From NCBI RefSeq assembly GCF_028737325.1, contig NZ_JAQZCH010000001.1, positions 974,732 to 1,038,731 on the forward strand: 64,000 nucleotides of DNA, given 5' to 3'. The translations under genes and the position numbers were made by a program. Position 1 is the first letter of the stretch, and every line of letters begins with the position of its first letter. The notes below the pieces were generated by a model, which was given only the letters and a program-made list of their open reading frames with translations, was not told the DNA's origin and did no database searches. Source of the stretch: Microbacterium thalli (GTDB lineage: Bacteria > Actinomycetota > Actinomycetes > Actinomycetales > Microbacteriaceae). Of the stretch, positions 35,388-43,960 are shown piece after piece.

Positions 35388-35416
35388 TTGACAATGTTGT
35401 ACAAACACCGCACGAT
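35388..35416 (+). promoter_or_regulatory. Promoter with a candidate LacI-type operator
   Basis: TTGACA (35388-35393) is a perfect -35 box; CACGAT (35411-35416) follows after 17 bases as -10. The spacer holds TGTTGTACAAACA, a dyad with one mismatch, so a bound repressor would sit between the boxes. It drives the sugar-acid operon and lies divergent to the regulator. Confidence 0.6.
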
Positions 35417-35422
35417 GGTTGC

Positions 35423-35485
35423 ATGACGATCATCGCCGATCTCCCGACGCCTCGCGTCGGCGCCCGCGAGAGCTCCCGCGCATGA
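35423..35485 (+). CDS. Possible 20-codon leader peptide
   Basis: ATG 35423 opens a 20-residue frame (MTIIADLPTPRVGARESSRA) whose TGA overlaps the ATG of the next gene as ATGA. It begins about 7 bases after the -10 box, so it would be the first frame on the message and could couple translation to the reductase gene. Confidence 0.4.
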   Translation: MTIIADLPTPRVGARESSRA

Positions 35486-37008
35486 CGGGCGGCACCGCCC
35501 GGCTGGGCCGCAGCGCGCACGGCGACATCGCCGTGCGTCCCGCCCCGCGCGCCGCCGGCATCCTGCACCTCGGGCTCGGCAGCTTCCACCGTGCGCACCA
35601 GGCCGTCTACACCGCTGCCGCGATGGACGCGCAGGGCGGCGACTGGGGCATCGTCGGGGTCGCCTCGCGCTCGCGCGGCATCGTCGAGGCCATGCGCGGG
35701 CAGGACCTGCTCTACGCGGTCGCGACGATCGCGCCGGGCTCGACGGCGCTGAGCGTTCCGGGTGTGCACACCGACGCGTACGTCGCGGCGGATGACCCCG
35801 AGCGCGTCGTGGCGGACCTCGCCGACCCCCGCATCCGCATCGCCACGCTCACCGTGACCGAGCACGGTTACAGCTACTCGCCCGCCACGCAGCACCTCGA
35901 CACCGACGACGCGGTCGTCCGCGCCGACCTCGGCGGCGCCTTCCCGCGCTCGACGATCGGTCAGCTCGCCCGCGGGCTGCAGCGTCGCGCGGGCAGCGGG
36001 GGAGCACCGATCGCGATCCTCAGCTGCGACAATCTCGCATCGAACGGCTCGCACACGCAGAAGCTCGTGCGCGAGTTCCTCGCGGCGCTGCCGGCGTCCG
36101 AGGGCGCCGAGGCGCTGGCCTACCTCGACGAGGCCGTGACGTTCCCCTCGAGCATGGTCGATCGCATCGTCCCGGCCACGACCGCCGGGTTGCGTGACGA
36201 GGTGAGCGCGCTGCTGGGCGTGCGCGACGACATCCCGGTTCCCGCGGAGCCGTTCACGATGTGGGCGATCGAGGATCGTTTCGCCGGCGGGCGTCCCGCG
36301 TGGGAGGCCGGCGGTGCCGTCTTCACCGACGAAGTGGGTCGCTACGAGCAGCTGAAGGTGCGACTGCTCAACGGTACGCATTCGCTCATCGCCTATCTCG
36401 GCGCGCTGTCGGGCTCGGCGACGATCCCCGAGGCCATCGCCTCGGCCGGCATCGAGGCCGCGGCGCGAGCGGTGCTGCGCGACGAGTACGAGCCGTCGGT
36501 CGACGTTCCTGCCGCCGTCGACGTCCGCGACTACGAACGGCAGCTCTTCGAGCGCTGGGGCAACAGTGCCCTCGGGCACCGCACCACGCAGGTCGGGTCG
36601 GACGGTTCGGTCAAGCTCGGCCAGCGGATCCCCGAGCCGGCGCTGCAGGCGCTCGATGCCGGTCGTATGCCGCACCTCATCGCCCTGACCGTCGCGGGCT
36701 ACCTCTCCTGCATCGCGCCGCTGCCGGGAGTCGACCCCGGCGAGCACGCGCGCGCCATGACCGACCCCGCGCGAGACGGGCTCGCCGCCCTTGCCGCCTC
36801 AGCGCGCGACGGGCGCGAGCTCGCGCAGCGCGTCGTCGGCGACCGCCGCCTGTTCGGTGAGCGCCTGGCCGCGCGCGAGGCGTTCATCGACCGTGTGGGC
36901 GAGCTCGTCGACACGATCGCGCGCCACGGGGTCGCCGCCGCCATCGATGATTGCGTCGGCGCATCGTCCGCCGCATCCGACACCACGACGAAGGAGCACC
37001 GAGCATGA
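35482..37008 (+). CDS. Mannitol dehydrogenase family, fructuronate reductase-like
   Basis: A 508-residue NAD-dependent polyol/uronate oxidoreductase. The Rossmann start ILHLGLGSFHRAHQA, the SCDNLASNG motif, FPSSMVDRIVPATT and the catalytic KVRLLNGTHSLIAY are family signatures. Within it D-mannonate oxidoreductase (UxuB) converts D-fructuronate to D-mannonate, and the neighbouring mannonate dehydratase, KDG kinase and KDPG aldolase genes support that role over mannitol or altronate. ATG 35482 is chosen over the open frame from 35419. The stop overlaps the dehydrogenase start (ATGA). Confidence 0.82.
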   Translation: MTGGTARLGRSAHGDIAVRPAPRAAGILHLGLGSFHRAHQAVYTAAAMDAQGGDWGIVGVASRSRGIVEAMRGQDLLYAVATIAPGSTALSVPGVHTDAYVAADDPERVVADLADPRIRIATLTVTEHGYSYSPATQHLDTDDAVVRADLGGAFPRSTIGQLARGLQRRAGSGGAPIAILSCDNLASNGSHTQKLVREFLAALPASEGAEALAYLDEAVTFPSSMVDRIVPATTAGLRDEVSALLGVRDDIPVPAEPFTMWAIEDRFAGGRPAWEAGGAVFTDEVGRYEQLKVRLLNGTHSLIAYLGALSGSATIPEAIASAGIEAAARAVLRDEYEPSVDVPAAVDVRDYERQLFERWGNSALGHRTTQVGSDGSVKLGQRIPEPALQALDAGRMPHLIALTVAGYLSCIAPLPGVDPGEHARAMTDPARDGLAALAASARDGRELAQRVVGDRRLFGERLAAREAFIDRVGELVDTIARHGVAAAIDDCVGASSAASDTTTKEHRA

Positions 37009-38009
37009 AGGCTCTCGCGATCCACTCCCGTGAAGATCTCCGCTGGGAGGAGCGCACCGTGCCCGAACCGGGCGCCGGCGAGGTACGACTGCGGGTCTGC
37101 TTCGTGGGCATCTGCGGTTCGGATCTGCACTACTACTTCCACGGCGCCAACGGCGAGTACACCATCCGCGAACCCCTGACCCCCGGGCACGAGCTGTCGG
37201 GCGTCGTCGACCTCGACCCGTCCGGCCGGCTCGTCCCGGGAACGCCCGTCACGGTGCACCCGGCTCGATTCGGCCCGGAGACGCGCGGGCTGGAGGCGCA
37301 CCCGCACCTGCGCGCCGGCGGCGACTACCTCGGCAGCGCGGCAGCCGATCCGCACCGTCAGGGCGGGGCTGCGGAGTACCTGATCGTCGAGGAGCACATG
37401 GTGCGCGTGCTGCCCGAGGGCTTGCCCCTCGAGCGTGCGGCGCTCGCCGAGCCGCTCGCGGTCGCGCTTCATGCCGTCGGACGCGCGGGCGAGGTCGCGG
37501 GCAAGCGGGTGCTCGTCATCGGCGCGGGACCCATCGGGCTTCTCGTCGCGGCGGCCGCCCACCACGCCGGTGCTGCTGTCGTGGCCGCGAGCGATGTGCG
37601 CCCCGAGCCGCTCGAGCGGGCCCGATCGCTCGGCGCGAGCGAGTTCTTGCTCGTCGGCACCGACACCATCGACGACGAGTCGTTCGACGTCGTCTTCGAG
37701 TGCTCCGGCGTCGCGCCGGCTCTCACCCAGGCGGTCCGCGCCGCCCGGCGAGCCGGCACCGTCGTGCAGGTCGGCATGCTCGCCAACGCCGAGATCGGCG
37801 TGAACCTCGCGCCGATGCTCGCCAAGGAGCTGACGCTGCGCGGAGCCTTCCGCTTCTCGACCGAGATCGACGACGCGATCGAGATGCTCGCGGCATCCGA
37901 TGCCCTCGACTCGGTCATCACGCACGTGATCCCGGCATCCGACGCCGTGGACGCGCTCACGGTGGCTCGCGATTCCTCCGCTTCGGCGAAGGTGCTGCTC
38001 TCCCTCTAG
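37005..38009 (+). CDS. Zinc-type alcohol dehydrogenase, L-idonate/L-gulonate 5-dehydrogenase-like
   Basis: A 334-residue medium-chain dehydrogenase: catalytic zinc region GICGSDLHYY and TPGHELSG, and the NAD-binding VIGAGPIGLLVA. The usual four-cysteine structural zinc loop is replaced by HPARFGPETRGLEAHPHLRA with no cysteines, which I associate with idonate-type dehydrogenases. L-idonate would give 5-ketogluconate; L-gulonate would give D-fructuronate, the substrate of the preceding gene. The second fits this operon better. The ATG overlaps the upstream stop. Confidence 0.8.
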   Translation: MKALAIHSREDLRWEERTVPEPGAGEVRLRVCFVGICGSDLHYYFHGANGEYTIREPLTPGHELSGVVDLDPSGRLVPGTPVTVHPARFGPETRGLEAHPHLRAGGDYLGSAAADPHRQGGAAEYLIVEEHMVRVLPEGLPLERAALAEPLAVALHAVGRAGEVAGKRVLVIGAGPIGLLVAAAAHHAGAAVVAASDVRPEPLERARSLGASEFLLVGTDTIDDESFDVVFECSGVAPALTQAVRAARRAGTVVQVGMLANAEIGVNLAPMLAKELTLRGAFRFSTEIDDAIEMLAASDALDSVITHVIPASDAVDALTVARDSSASAKVLLSL

Positions 38010-38096
38010 CGATACCGCGGCATCGTCCGTCGGCAGAGCGCCCGCCCGACCGCCGCATCCGATACCCCCTCCACAGGTCCGAAGGAGTACCTCACC

Positions 38097-39488
38097 ATGT
38101 CAGACGCCACCACGACGGCTTCGGCCGCCGATCCCACAGCGAAGAGGTCGGTGCGCGACCTCGTCCGCGCCGCCATCTCGGGCTGGCTCGGCACCGCGCT
38201 CGAGTTCATGGACTACCAGCTGTACTCGCTGGCAGCCGCGCTCGTGTTCGCCGACCTGTTCTTCTCGTCCGAGAACCCCGCCGTGGCCGTCGTCGCCGCG
38301 ATGGCGACGTACGGCGTGGGCTACGTGGCCCGCCCGGTCGGCGCGTTCTTCTTCGCCCGCCTCGGCGACAAGACCGGCCGCACCAAGGTGCTCTTCTACA
38401 CGATCCTGCTCATGGGGCTTGCGACGACGCTCATCGGCTTCCTGCCGACGTACGACCAGGTGGGCATCCTCGCGCCGATCCTGCTGGTGCTGCTGCGCAT
38501 CGCGCAGGGCTTCGGCGCGGGCGCTGAGATCTCGGGCGCCGGCGTCATGCTCGCGGAGTACGCCCCGGCCAAGCGCCGCGGCATCATCGCGTCGCTCGTC
38601 GCGCTCGGCACGAACTGCGGCACGCTGCTCGCCTCGGGCATCTGGGCGATCCTGCTCGTCACGTTCAGCGAGGACGAGGTCATCGACTGGGCCTGGCGCA
38701 TCCCCTTCGTCGCCAGCGCGGTCATCATGCTCTTCGCGATCTGGGTGCGCTTCAACCTCAAGGAGACCCCGGTCTTCGAGGAGCGTGACGACGTCGTCGA
38801 CGGCAAGGCCCTCTCGAAGGCCGAGGCCCTGCAGCTCGCCACCGAGACCGGCGACGTCCGCACGCTCGAGGCCATGCAGCGCAAGCCCTGGAAGGCCTTC
38901 TCGATCGCCCTGCTGCTGCGCTTCGGTCAGGCCGGCAACTCGGGCATGATCCAGACGTACCTCATCAGCTACATCACCGTCGTGCTGCTGCTCGACCGCT
39001 CCATCGGCGTCAATGCCGTGATCGTCTCGTCGCTCGTGGCCTTCGTCACCGTGCCGCTCTCGGGTTGGCTCGGCGACCGTTTCGGCCGCAAGCGCATGTA
39101 CATGGTGTGGGCGATCATCGCACTCATCGTCATCGTCCCGACGATGCTCATGATCAGCAGCAAGGACACGGTGCAGGTCTTCGTCGGCTACGTCGTGCTC
39201 CACAACCTCGCCGTGATGAGCTTCGCCTCGCTCGAGAATCTCACGCTTCCCGAGATCTTCGGCGCCCGCAACCGGTACACCTACACCGCCATGGCACGCG
39301 AGATCGCGGCGATCGTGGCCACCGGCGCCGGCCCCGTCATCGCGGCGGCCTGGGTCTCGGCCGTCACCGGTTCGTTCGTCCCGATCATCATCATGCTGGT
39401 GTTCTTCACGCTCTGCGCGCTCGTGGCGTCGATCTGGATGCCCGAGGTCGCGGGGCGCGATCTGACAGACCCGCGCGACGCGATCTGA
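38097..39488 (+). CDS. MHS-type MFS transporter, probable sugar-acid importer
   Basis: A 463-residue major facilitator protein of the metabolite:H+ symporter type. About twelve hydrophobic segments are visible, with the loop 2-3 motif GDKTGRTKVL and its second-half counterpart GDRFGRKRMY. The family imports organic acids such as shikimate, proline or citrate by proton symport. Here it sits between catabolic enzymes for hexonates, so the substrate is probably L-gulonate, D-mannonate or a related acid. GAAGGAG lies 8 bases before the ATG. Confidence 0.85.
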   Translation: MSDATTTASAADPTAKRSVRDLVRAAISGWLGTALEFMDYQLYSLAAALVFADLFFSSENPAVAVVAAMATYGVGYVARPVGAFFFARLGDKTGRTKVLFYTILLMGLATTLIGFLPTYDQVGILAPILLVLLRIAQGFGAGAEISGAGVMLAEYAPAKRRGIIASLVALGTNCGTLLASGIWAILLVTFSEDEVIDWAWRIPFVASAVIMLFAIWVRFNLKETPVFEERDDVVDGKALSKAEALQLATETGDVRTLEAMQRKPWKAFSIALLLRFGQAGNSGMIQTYLISYITVVLLLDRSIGVNAVIVSSLVAFVTVPLSGWLGDRFGRKRMYMVWAIIALIVIVPTMLMISSKDTVQVFVGYVVLHNLAVMSFASLENLTLPEIFGARNRYTYTAMAREIAAIVATGAGPVIAAAWVSAVTGSFVPIIIMLVFFTLCALVASIWMPEVAGRDLTDPRDAI

Positions 39489-39506
39489 CCGAACCGATTC
39501 CGATCC

Positions 39507-39536
39507 GGGATGCGGCGGCTCGATCCGCCGCATCCC
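39507..39536. terminator. Perfect 12-pair hairpin between transporter and dehydratase genes
   Basis: GGGATGCGGCGG (39507-39518) pairs perfectly with 39525-39536 around a 6-base loop, 18 bases after the transporter stop and 21 before the next start. There is no T-run. Inside an operon it may lower downstream expression or protect the upstream message. Confidence 0.6.
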
Positions 39537-39557
39537 GCACCTCCCCAGGAGCTTCGC

Positions 39558-40799
39558 ATGACCATCGAACTCGTCGACGTGAGCGTCACCAGTCCGGGAC
39601 GCAACTTCGTCACCCTCAAGATCACCACGAGCGACGGCGTCGTGGGGTGGGGCGACGCGACCCTGAACGGTCGCGAGCTCTCCGTCGCGTCGTACCTGCG
39701 CGATCACCTCGCCTCGACCCTCATCGGCCGCGACGAGGATCGCATCGAGGACACCTGGCAGTACCTCTACCGCGCGCCCTACTGGCGCCGGGGACCGGTG
39801 ACGATGGCCGCGATCGCGGCGGTCGACATGGCGCTGTGGGACATCAAGGCCAAGAAGGCCGGGATGCCGCTGTACCAGCTGCTCGGCGGGGCGAGCCGCG
39901 ACGCCCTGCGGGTGTACGTGCACGCGTCGGGGGCGGACTACGCGTCGCTGCACGACGCCGTCACCGCCTACGTCGAGAGCGGGGTCACGGCGGTGCGGGT
40001 GCAGACCGGCATCCCGGGCCTCGGCCAGATCTACGGCGTCGCGACCAACAAGCCCGGCGCGAAGTACGACTACGAGCCCGCGAAGCGGGCGGCGGACGGG
40101 TCGGCGGCGACCCGTCCCGTCGAGGAGAGCTGGGACACCCGCAAGTACCTCGCGCACATGCCCGGGGTCTTCGCCCGGCTGCGCGAGGACTTCGGCACCG
40201 ATCTGCGCATCCTGCACGACGGCCACCACCGGATGTCGCCCATCGAGGCGGCCCGGTTCGCGAAGGACATCGAGCCGTACGACCTCTTCTGGCTCGAGGA
40301 CTGCACCCCCGGCGAGGACCAGAGCGCCTTGCGGCTCGTGCGTCAGCACTCCACGACGCCGCTGGCGATCGGCGAGGTGTTCAACACCGTGCACGACTAT
40401 CAGACCCTCATCACCGAGCGCCTGATCGACTACGTGCGCTCGGCGGTCACCCACACCGGCGGCATCACCTCGATGAAGAAGCTGCTCGACTTCGCGGCCG
40501 TGTACGGCATCAAGTCGGGCATCCACGGCCCCACCGACATCTCTCCCGTCGGCATGGCGGCGGCGCTGCACCTGGGCCTGGCGATCCACAACTTCGGGAT
40601 CCAGGAGTACATGCCGCACAGCGACACGACCCTCGAGGTCTTCCGCACCTCGTACACGTACGACCGCGGCTTCCTGCATCCCGGCGACGCGCCGGGCCTC
40701 GGCGTCGAGCTCGACGAGGACGCCGCCGGTGCCTTCGAGTACACGAAGGCCTACCTGCCGGTGAACCGGCTGACGGATGGGACGATGCATGACTGGTGA
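39558..40799 (+). CDS. manD: D-mannonate dehydratase, ManD (enolase superfamily)
   Basis: A 413-residue enolase-superfamily dehydratase. The metal ligands appear as ILHDGHHR (Asp), WLEDC (Glu) and IGEVF (Glu), and the active-site His as [18 protein letters not shown]; the long [17 protein letters not shown] loop is typical of ManD. It removes water from D-mannonate (or D-gluconate in low-activity members) to give 2-keto-3-deoxygluconate. ATG 39558 follows an AGGAG 9 bases upstream. Its 3' end overlaps the aldolase gene by 11 bases. Confidence 0.9.
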   Translation: MTIELVDVSVTSPGRNFVTLKITTSDGVVGWGDATLNGRELSVASYLRDHLASTLIGRDEDRIEDTWQYLYRAPYWRRGPVTMAAIAAVDMALWDIKAKKAGMPLYQLLGGASRDALRVYVHASGADYASLHDAVTAYVESGVTAVRVQTGIPGLGQIYGVATNKPGAKYDYEPAKRAADGSAATRPVEESWDTRKYLAHMPGVFARLREDFGTDLRILHDGHHRMSPIEAARFAKDIEPYDLFWLEDCTPGEDQSALRLVRQHSTTPLAIGEVFNTVHDYQTLITERLIDYVRSAVTHTGGITSMKKLLDFAAVYGIKSGIHGPTDISPVGMAAALHLGLAIHNFGIQEYMPHSDTTLEVFRTSYTYDRGFLHPGDAPGLGVELDEDAAGAFEYTKAYLPVNRLTDGTMHDW

Positions 40800-41451
40800 G
40801 ACCGCGGCCTCCCGGCCCGCCCTGCCGACGCTCACGCGCGACGGACGCCTCGTCGTCGTGGCTCGCGCGCAGCGGGCCGAGGACTACGACCGGGTGCTCG
40901 ACGTGCTGGTGGATGCCGGCGTGCGCAGCGTCGAGGTGACGCTGACGACTCCCGGCACCTTCGAGCGGCTTCCCGCCCTCATCGAGCGCTATCGCGGCAC
41001 CGCCGACATCGGGGTCGGGACGGTCACGAGCACCGATCAGCTGCAGCGGGCGATCGACGCCGGTGCACCCTACGTCGTGACCCCCGTCACCTCGGCGGAG
41101 CTCGTCGAGACGGCTGTCGCCGCGGGCCTGCCGATCGTCCCGGGCGGCCTCACACCGACCGAGCTCTTCGCGTCGTGGTCGCGCGGCGCCGCCGCTGTGA
41201 AGGTCTTCCCCGCGGGTCAGGTCAGCGCCGGATACGCGAAGGACCTGCGCGGTCCCTTCCCCGACATCCGAGTGGTGCCCTCGGGGGGCGTCGATCTCGA
41301 CGGTGCGCGTGCGTGGCTCGAGGCGGGCGCCGTCGCGGTGAGCGTCGGCGGACCGCTGCTCGGCGACGCCTTCGCCGGCGGTGATCTGGGCGCGCTGCGC
41401 GAGCGGACCGTGCGCTTCGTCGAGGTGTGCGCCGGAGGGCCGGCATCGTGA
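40789..41451 (+). CDS. eda: KDPG aldolase (2-dehydro-3-deoxy-phosphogluconate aldolase)
   Basis: A 220-residue class I aldolase. [12 protein letters not shown] holds the catalytic Glu, [10 protein letters not shown] the second strand, and [11 protein letters not shown] the Schiff-base lysine, followed by [14 protein letters not shown]. It splits 2-keto-3-deoxy-6-phosphogluconate to pyruvate and glyceraldehyde-3-phosphate, the last step of the pathway encoded here. The start overlaps manD by 11 bases and the stop overlaps the kinase start (GTGA). Confidence 0.9.
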   Translation: MTGETAASRPALPTLTRDGRLVVVARAQRAEDYDRVLDVLVDAGVRSVEVTLTTPGTFERLPALIERYRGTADIGVGTVTSTDQLQRAIDAGAPYVVTPVTSAELVETAVAAGLPIVPGGLTPTELFASWSRGAAAVKVFPAGQVSAGYAKDLRGPFPDIRVVPSGGVDLDGARAWLEAGAVAVSVGGPLLGDAFAGGDLGALRERTVRFVEVCAGGPAS

Positions 41452-42437
41452 GCGTCCTCGCCGAGCGCGGAGCGGTCGATCGGGCCGCCGCGGGGCACGC
41501 CGTCGTGACGCTCGGCGAGACGATGGCCCTCGCCCGCGCGACCGAGGCAGGCTCGCTTCGTCACGTCGGCTCGCTCGCGCTGGGCGTGGGCGGAGCCGAG
41601 TCCAACGTCGCGATCGCGCTGCGGCGGCTCGGCGTTGCCGCCGGATGGGCGGGCCGGGTGGGCGATGACCCGCTCGGGCAACGCGTGGTGCGCGAGCTGC
41701 GCGCCGAGGGCGTCGACGTGCTCGCGACGGTCGACCCCGCGGCGGCGACCGGCCTGATGCTCAAGGAGCGGCCGACCGCCGCGACGACGGCCGTGTACTA
41801 CTACCGTGCCGGGTCGGCCGGGTCGCGGCTGCATCCCGACGACATGCCGCGGGGGTGGATCGAGGATGCCGCGCTGCTGCACGTCACCGGCATCACCGCG
41901 CTCATCTCGCCGTCGGCTCGCGACGCGGTGCACGCAGCGATCCAGCGTGCGCGAGCGGCCGGGGTGCCGGTCAGCTTCGACATCAACTACCGCTCGGCAC
42001 TGGCGCCCCCGCCCGTCGCGGCGCCCGTGCTGCGCGAGCTCGCGGAGGCCGCCGACCTCGTCTTCGGCGGCGAGGACGAACTCGAGCTCATCGGGGGAAC
42101 GGACGCCGACGCAGCGGCGACGGCGTTGCTGGCCGGGGGCGTGGCCGAGGTAATCGTCAAGCGCGGAGCCGTGGGAGCGACCGCACGGGTCGGCGCCGAC
42201 ACCGTCGACGCGCCGGGCTTCCGCATCGACCCCGTCGACACGGTCGGTGCGGGCGACGCTTTCGTCGCCGGATACCTCAGCTCGCGGCTCGCCGGCGACG
42301 ACCCGGCGACGGCACTGCACCGCGGCAACACGTGCGGGGCGATCGCATGCCTGACGCCGGGCGACTGGGAGGCGGCGCCCACCCTGCGCGAGATCGAGCG
42401 CTTCCACCGCGCCGGAGGCGATCCGGTTCAGCGGTGA
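41448..42437 (+). CDS. 2-keto-3-deoxygluconate kinase (PfkB family)
   Basis: A 329-residue ribokinase-type sugar kinase: the N-terminal GGAESNVAIALRRLG signature, FDINYRSAL in the middle, and the C-terminal DTVGAGDAFVAGYL with the catalytic Asp. Position after KDPG aldolase and ManD indicates that it phosphorylates 2-keto-3-deoxygluconate. GTG 41448 overlaps the aldolase stop. The frame from 41427 would add seven residues that belong to the upstream gene's frame shadow. Confidence 0.88.
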   Translation: MSVLAERGAVDRAAAGHAVVTLGETMALARATEAGSLRHVGSLALGVGGAESNVAIALRRLGVAAGWAGRVGDDPLGQRVVRELRAEGVDVLATVDPAAATGLMLKERPTAATTAVYYYRAGSAGSRLHPDDMPRGWIEDAALLHVTGITALISPSARDAVHAAIQRARAAGVPVSFDINYRSALAPPPVAAPVLRELAEAADLVFGGEDELELIGGTDADAAATALLAGGVAEVIVKRGAVGATARVGADTVDAPGFRIDPVDTVGAGDAFVAGYLSSRLAGDDPATALHRGNTCGAIACLTPGDWEAAPTLREIERFHRAGGDPVQR

Positions 42438-42482
42438 GCCGCCCGCGGCCCCGGTCGGCCCACCGCCTGCGAGGATGACTCC

Positions 42483-43292
42483 ATGACAGCGCGACGCATC
42501 CTCCTGGTGGGCTCCGGCAAGGTCGGCTCGAGCCTGGGCGAGCGTCTCGTCGCCGCCGGAGACGAGGTCGTCGCGATCCGCCGCAGCGCCGGCGGCATCC
42601 GTCCCGCCTTCACCCCCATCGTCGCGGACCTGTCGCGGCCCCTGGATGCCGCGCTGCCGAGCGTCGACGCGATGGTGATGACGCTGCCGCCCGGCGATGA
42701 CCCGCGCTTCTACCGCACGGCGCTCGAACGGCTCGCCGCGGCGCTGCCCGCCGTTCCGGCGCGCACGGTGTTCGTGTCGTCGACGCGCGTGTTCGAGGGG
42801 TGGGACGCCGAGCGTCCGCTCGACGAGACCGACGAGCCGCGCCCGACGAGCGAGCGGGGCGAGCAGCTGGTCGACGGCGAGCGCGCCGCGGTCGAGCTGT
42901 TCGATGCGGTGGTCGTGCGTCCGGCCGGCATCTACGGCCCGGGCCGTGAGCGGCTGATCCGTCAGGTGCTCGCCGGCGAGCCGGTCGATCACGACCGCCG
43001 TACCAACCGCATCCACGAGGCCGATCTCGTGCGGGCGCTCGAGACGCTGCTGCGGGCCGAGGATCCGCCTGCGCTGCTGCACGGCGTCGATCGACGTCCG
43101 GCGACCCTGGGTGAGGTCGTCGCCTTCATCGCGCAGCGGCTGGGTGTCGCGGCGCCGCCCCGCGCCGAGGTCGATCCCGATGCGCGGCGCGGCACGATCC
43201 TCGACGGCGCGCGTCTGGCCGCTCTGGTTCCCGAGCTGGAGTTCCCCACGTTCGTCGAGGGCTACGGCCGCGTGATCGCCGACCGCGCCTGA
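42483..43292 (+). CDS. NAD(P)-dependent epimerase/dehydratase-like protein
   Basis: A 269-residue Rossmann-fold protein of the extended SDR type: ILLVGSGKVGSSLGERL near the N-terminus (GxGxxG), VFVSSTRVFEGW, and VVRPAGIYGPGRERL. The canonical YxxxK is not obvious: the segment after the Ser strand has SERGEQLVDGE, so it may be an atypical binder rather than an active epimerase. It follows the KDG kinase by 45 bases in the same direction and may belong to the same message. Confidence 0.7.
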   Translation: MTARRILLVGSGKVGSSLGERLVAAGDEVVAIRRSAGGIRPAFTPIVADLSRPLDAALPSVDAMVMTLPPGDDPRFYRTALERLAAALPAVPARTVFVSSTRVFEGWDAERPLDETDEPRPTSERGEQLVDGERAAVELFDAVVVRPAGIYGPGRERLIRQVLAGEPVDHDRRTNRIHEADLVRALETLLRAEDPPALLHGVDRRPATLGEVVAFIAQRLGVAAPPRAEVDPDARRGTILDGARLAALVPELEFPTFVEGYGRVIADRA

Positions 43293-43296
43293 GCCC

Positions 43297-43899
43297 TCAG
43301 CCGGATGCCGGGTGCAGCAGCTCGTCGAGCAGCAGGCGCATCGCTGCGACGGGATCGGTGTCGTCGGTGAGCCACCGGATCTGGATGCCCTCCCACCCGC
43401 TGATGACGAGCCCGGCGAGCGCCCGTGCGTCGGCGTCGGTGCGGAGGCGTCCGCGGTCGCGGTCGTCGGCGATCGCGACGGTGTAGGTCTCGGTCACGGC
43501 GCGGTAGCGCTCGAGCAGCCACGCGTGGGCCTCGTGGTCGGGGTGCGTGGCCTCGGCCGAGACGATCGAAAACATGCGCACGAGCTCGCGTCGCGCGAGG
43601 TTGCGCTCGACGATCGCCAGGACGCTGGGGATGAAGCCGTCGCGCGCGGACCGCGCCGAGAAGTCGGTGTCGGCGGCGTCCTCCTGTTCGAGCACCGCCG
43701 CCAGCAGCGACACCTTCGTGGGGAAGTGGTGCATGACCGTCGTCAGCCCGAGGTCGAGCTGCTTCGCGATCTGCCGCAGCGAGCCGCCCCGGTAGCCGTG
43801 GGTGCCGAAGACGAGGGTCGCCGTCGCGATGATCTCGGCGCGGCGGGCGGCGCTCTTCGCGTACGGGCCGCGGGGGAGCGGCGCGGCGTCGGGGGGCAT
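43297..43899 (-). CDS. TetR-family regulator divergent from the beta-galactosidase
   Basis: A 200-residue TetR-type repressor: helix-turn-helix ATLVFGTHGYRGGSLRQIA and LGLTTVMHHFPTKVSLL in the first 60 residues, then an all-helical ligand domain. ATG 43899 was chosen; the longer frame from 43917 starts at a poor codon. It is divergent from the GH42 gene and a strong dyad at 43921-43941 lies between them, so it most likely represses that gene and itself in response to a sugar or glycoside. Confidence 0.88.
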   Translation of the reverse strand: MPPDAAPLPRGPYAKSAARRAEIIATATLVFGTHGYRGGSLRQIAKQLDLGLTTVMHHFPTKVSLLAAVLEQEDAADTDFSARSARDGFIPSVLAIVERNLARRELVRMFSIVSAEATHPDHEAHAWLLERYRAVTETYTVAIADDRDRGRLRTDADARALAGLVISGWEGIQIRWLTDDTDPVAAMRLLLDELLHPASG

Positions 43900-43920
43900 G
43901 CCCCGAGCGTAGAGCACAAG

Positions 43921-43941
43921 AAACCGTGCACTTGCACGTTT
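43921..43941. promoter_or_regulatory. Probable TetR operator in the divergent region
   Basis: AAACCGTGCA and TGCACGTTT form an inverted repeat with a 2-base centre and one extra base. A TACGCT box appears at similar distance on both sides, one per direction, as expected for a shared control region of the regulator and GH42 gene. Confidence 0.65.
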
Positions 43942-43960
43942 TTGGGGCTACGCTGGCATC

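Noticed and set aside
35371..36747. Long upstream extension of the lacI-type gene
   Set aside because: The extension lies opposite the reductase gene; the normal LacI N-terminus begins at 35331.
38100..40835. 911-residue minus-strand open frame
   Set aside because: It runs opposite the MFS transporter and ManD genes and has the low-complexity composition of an antisense frame.
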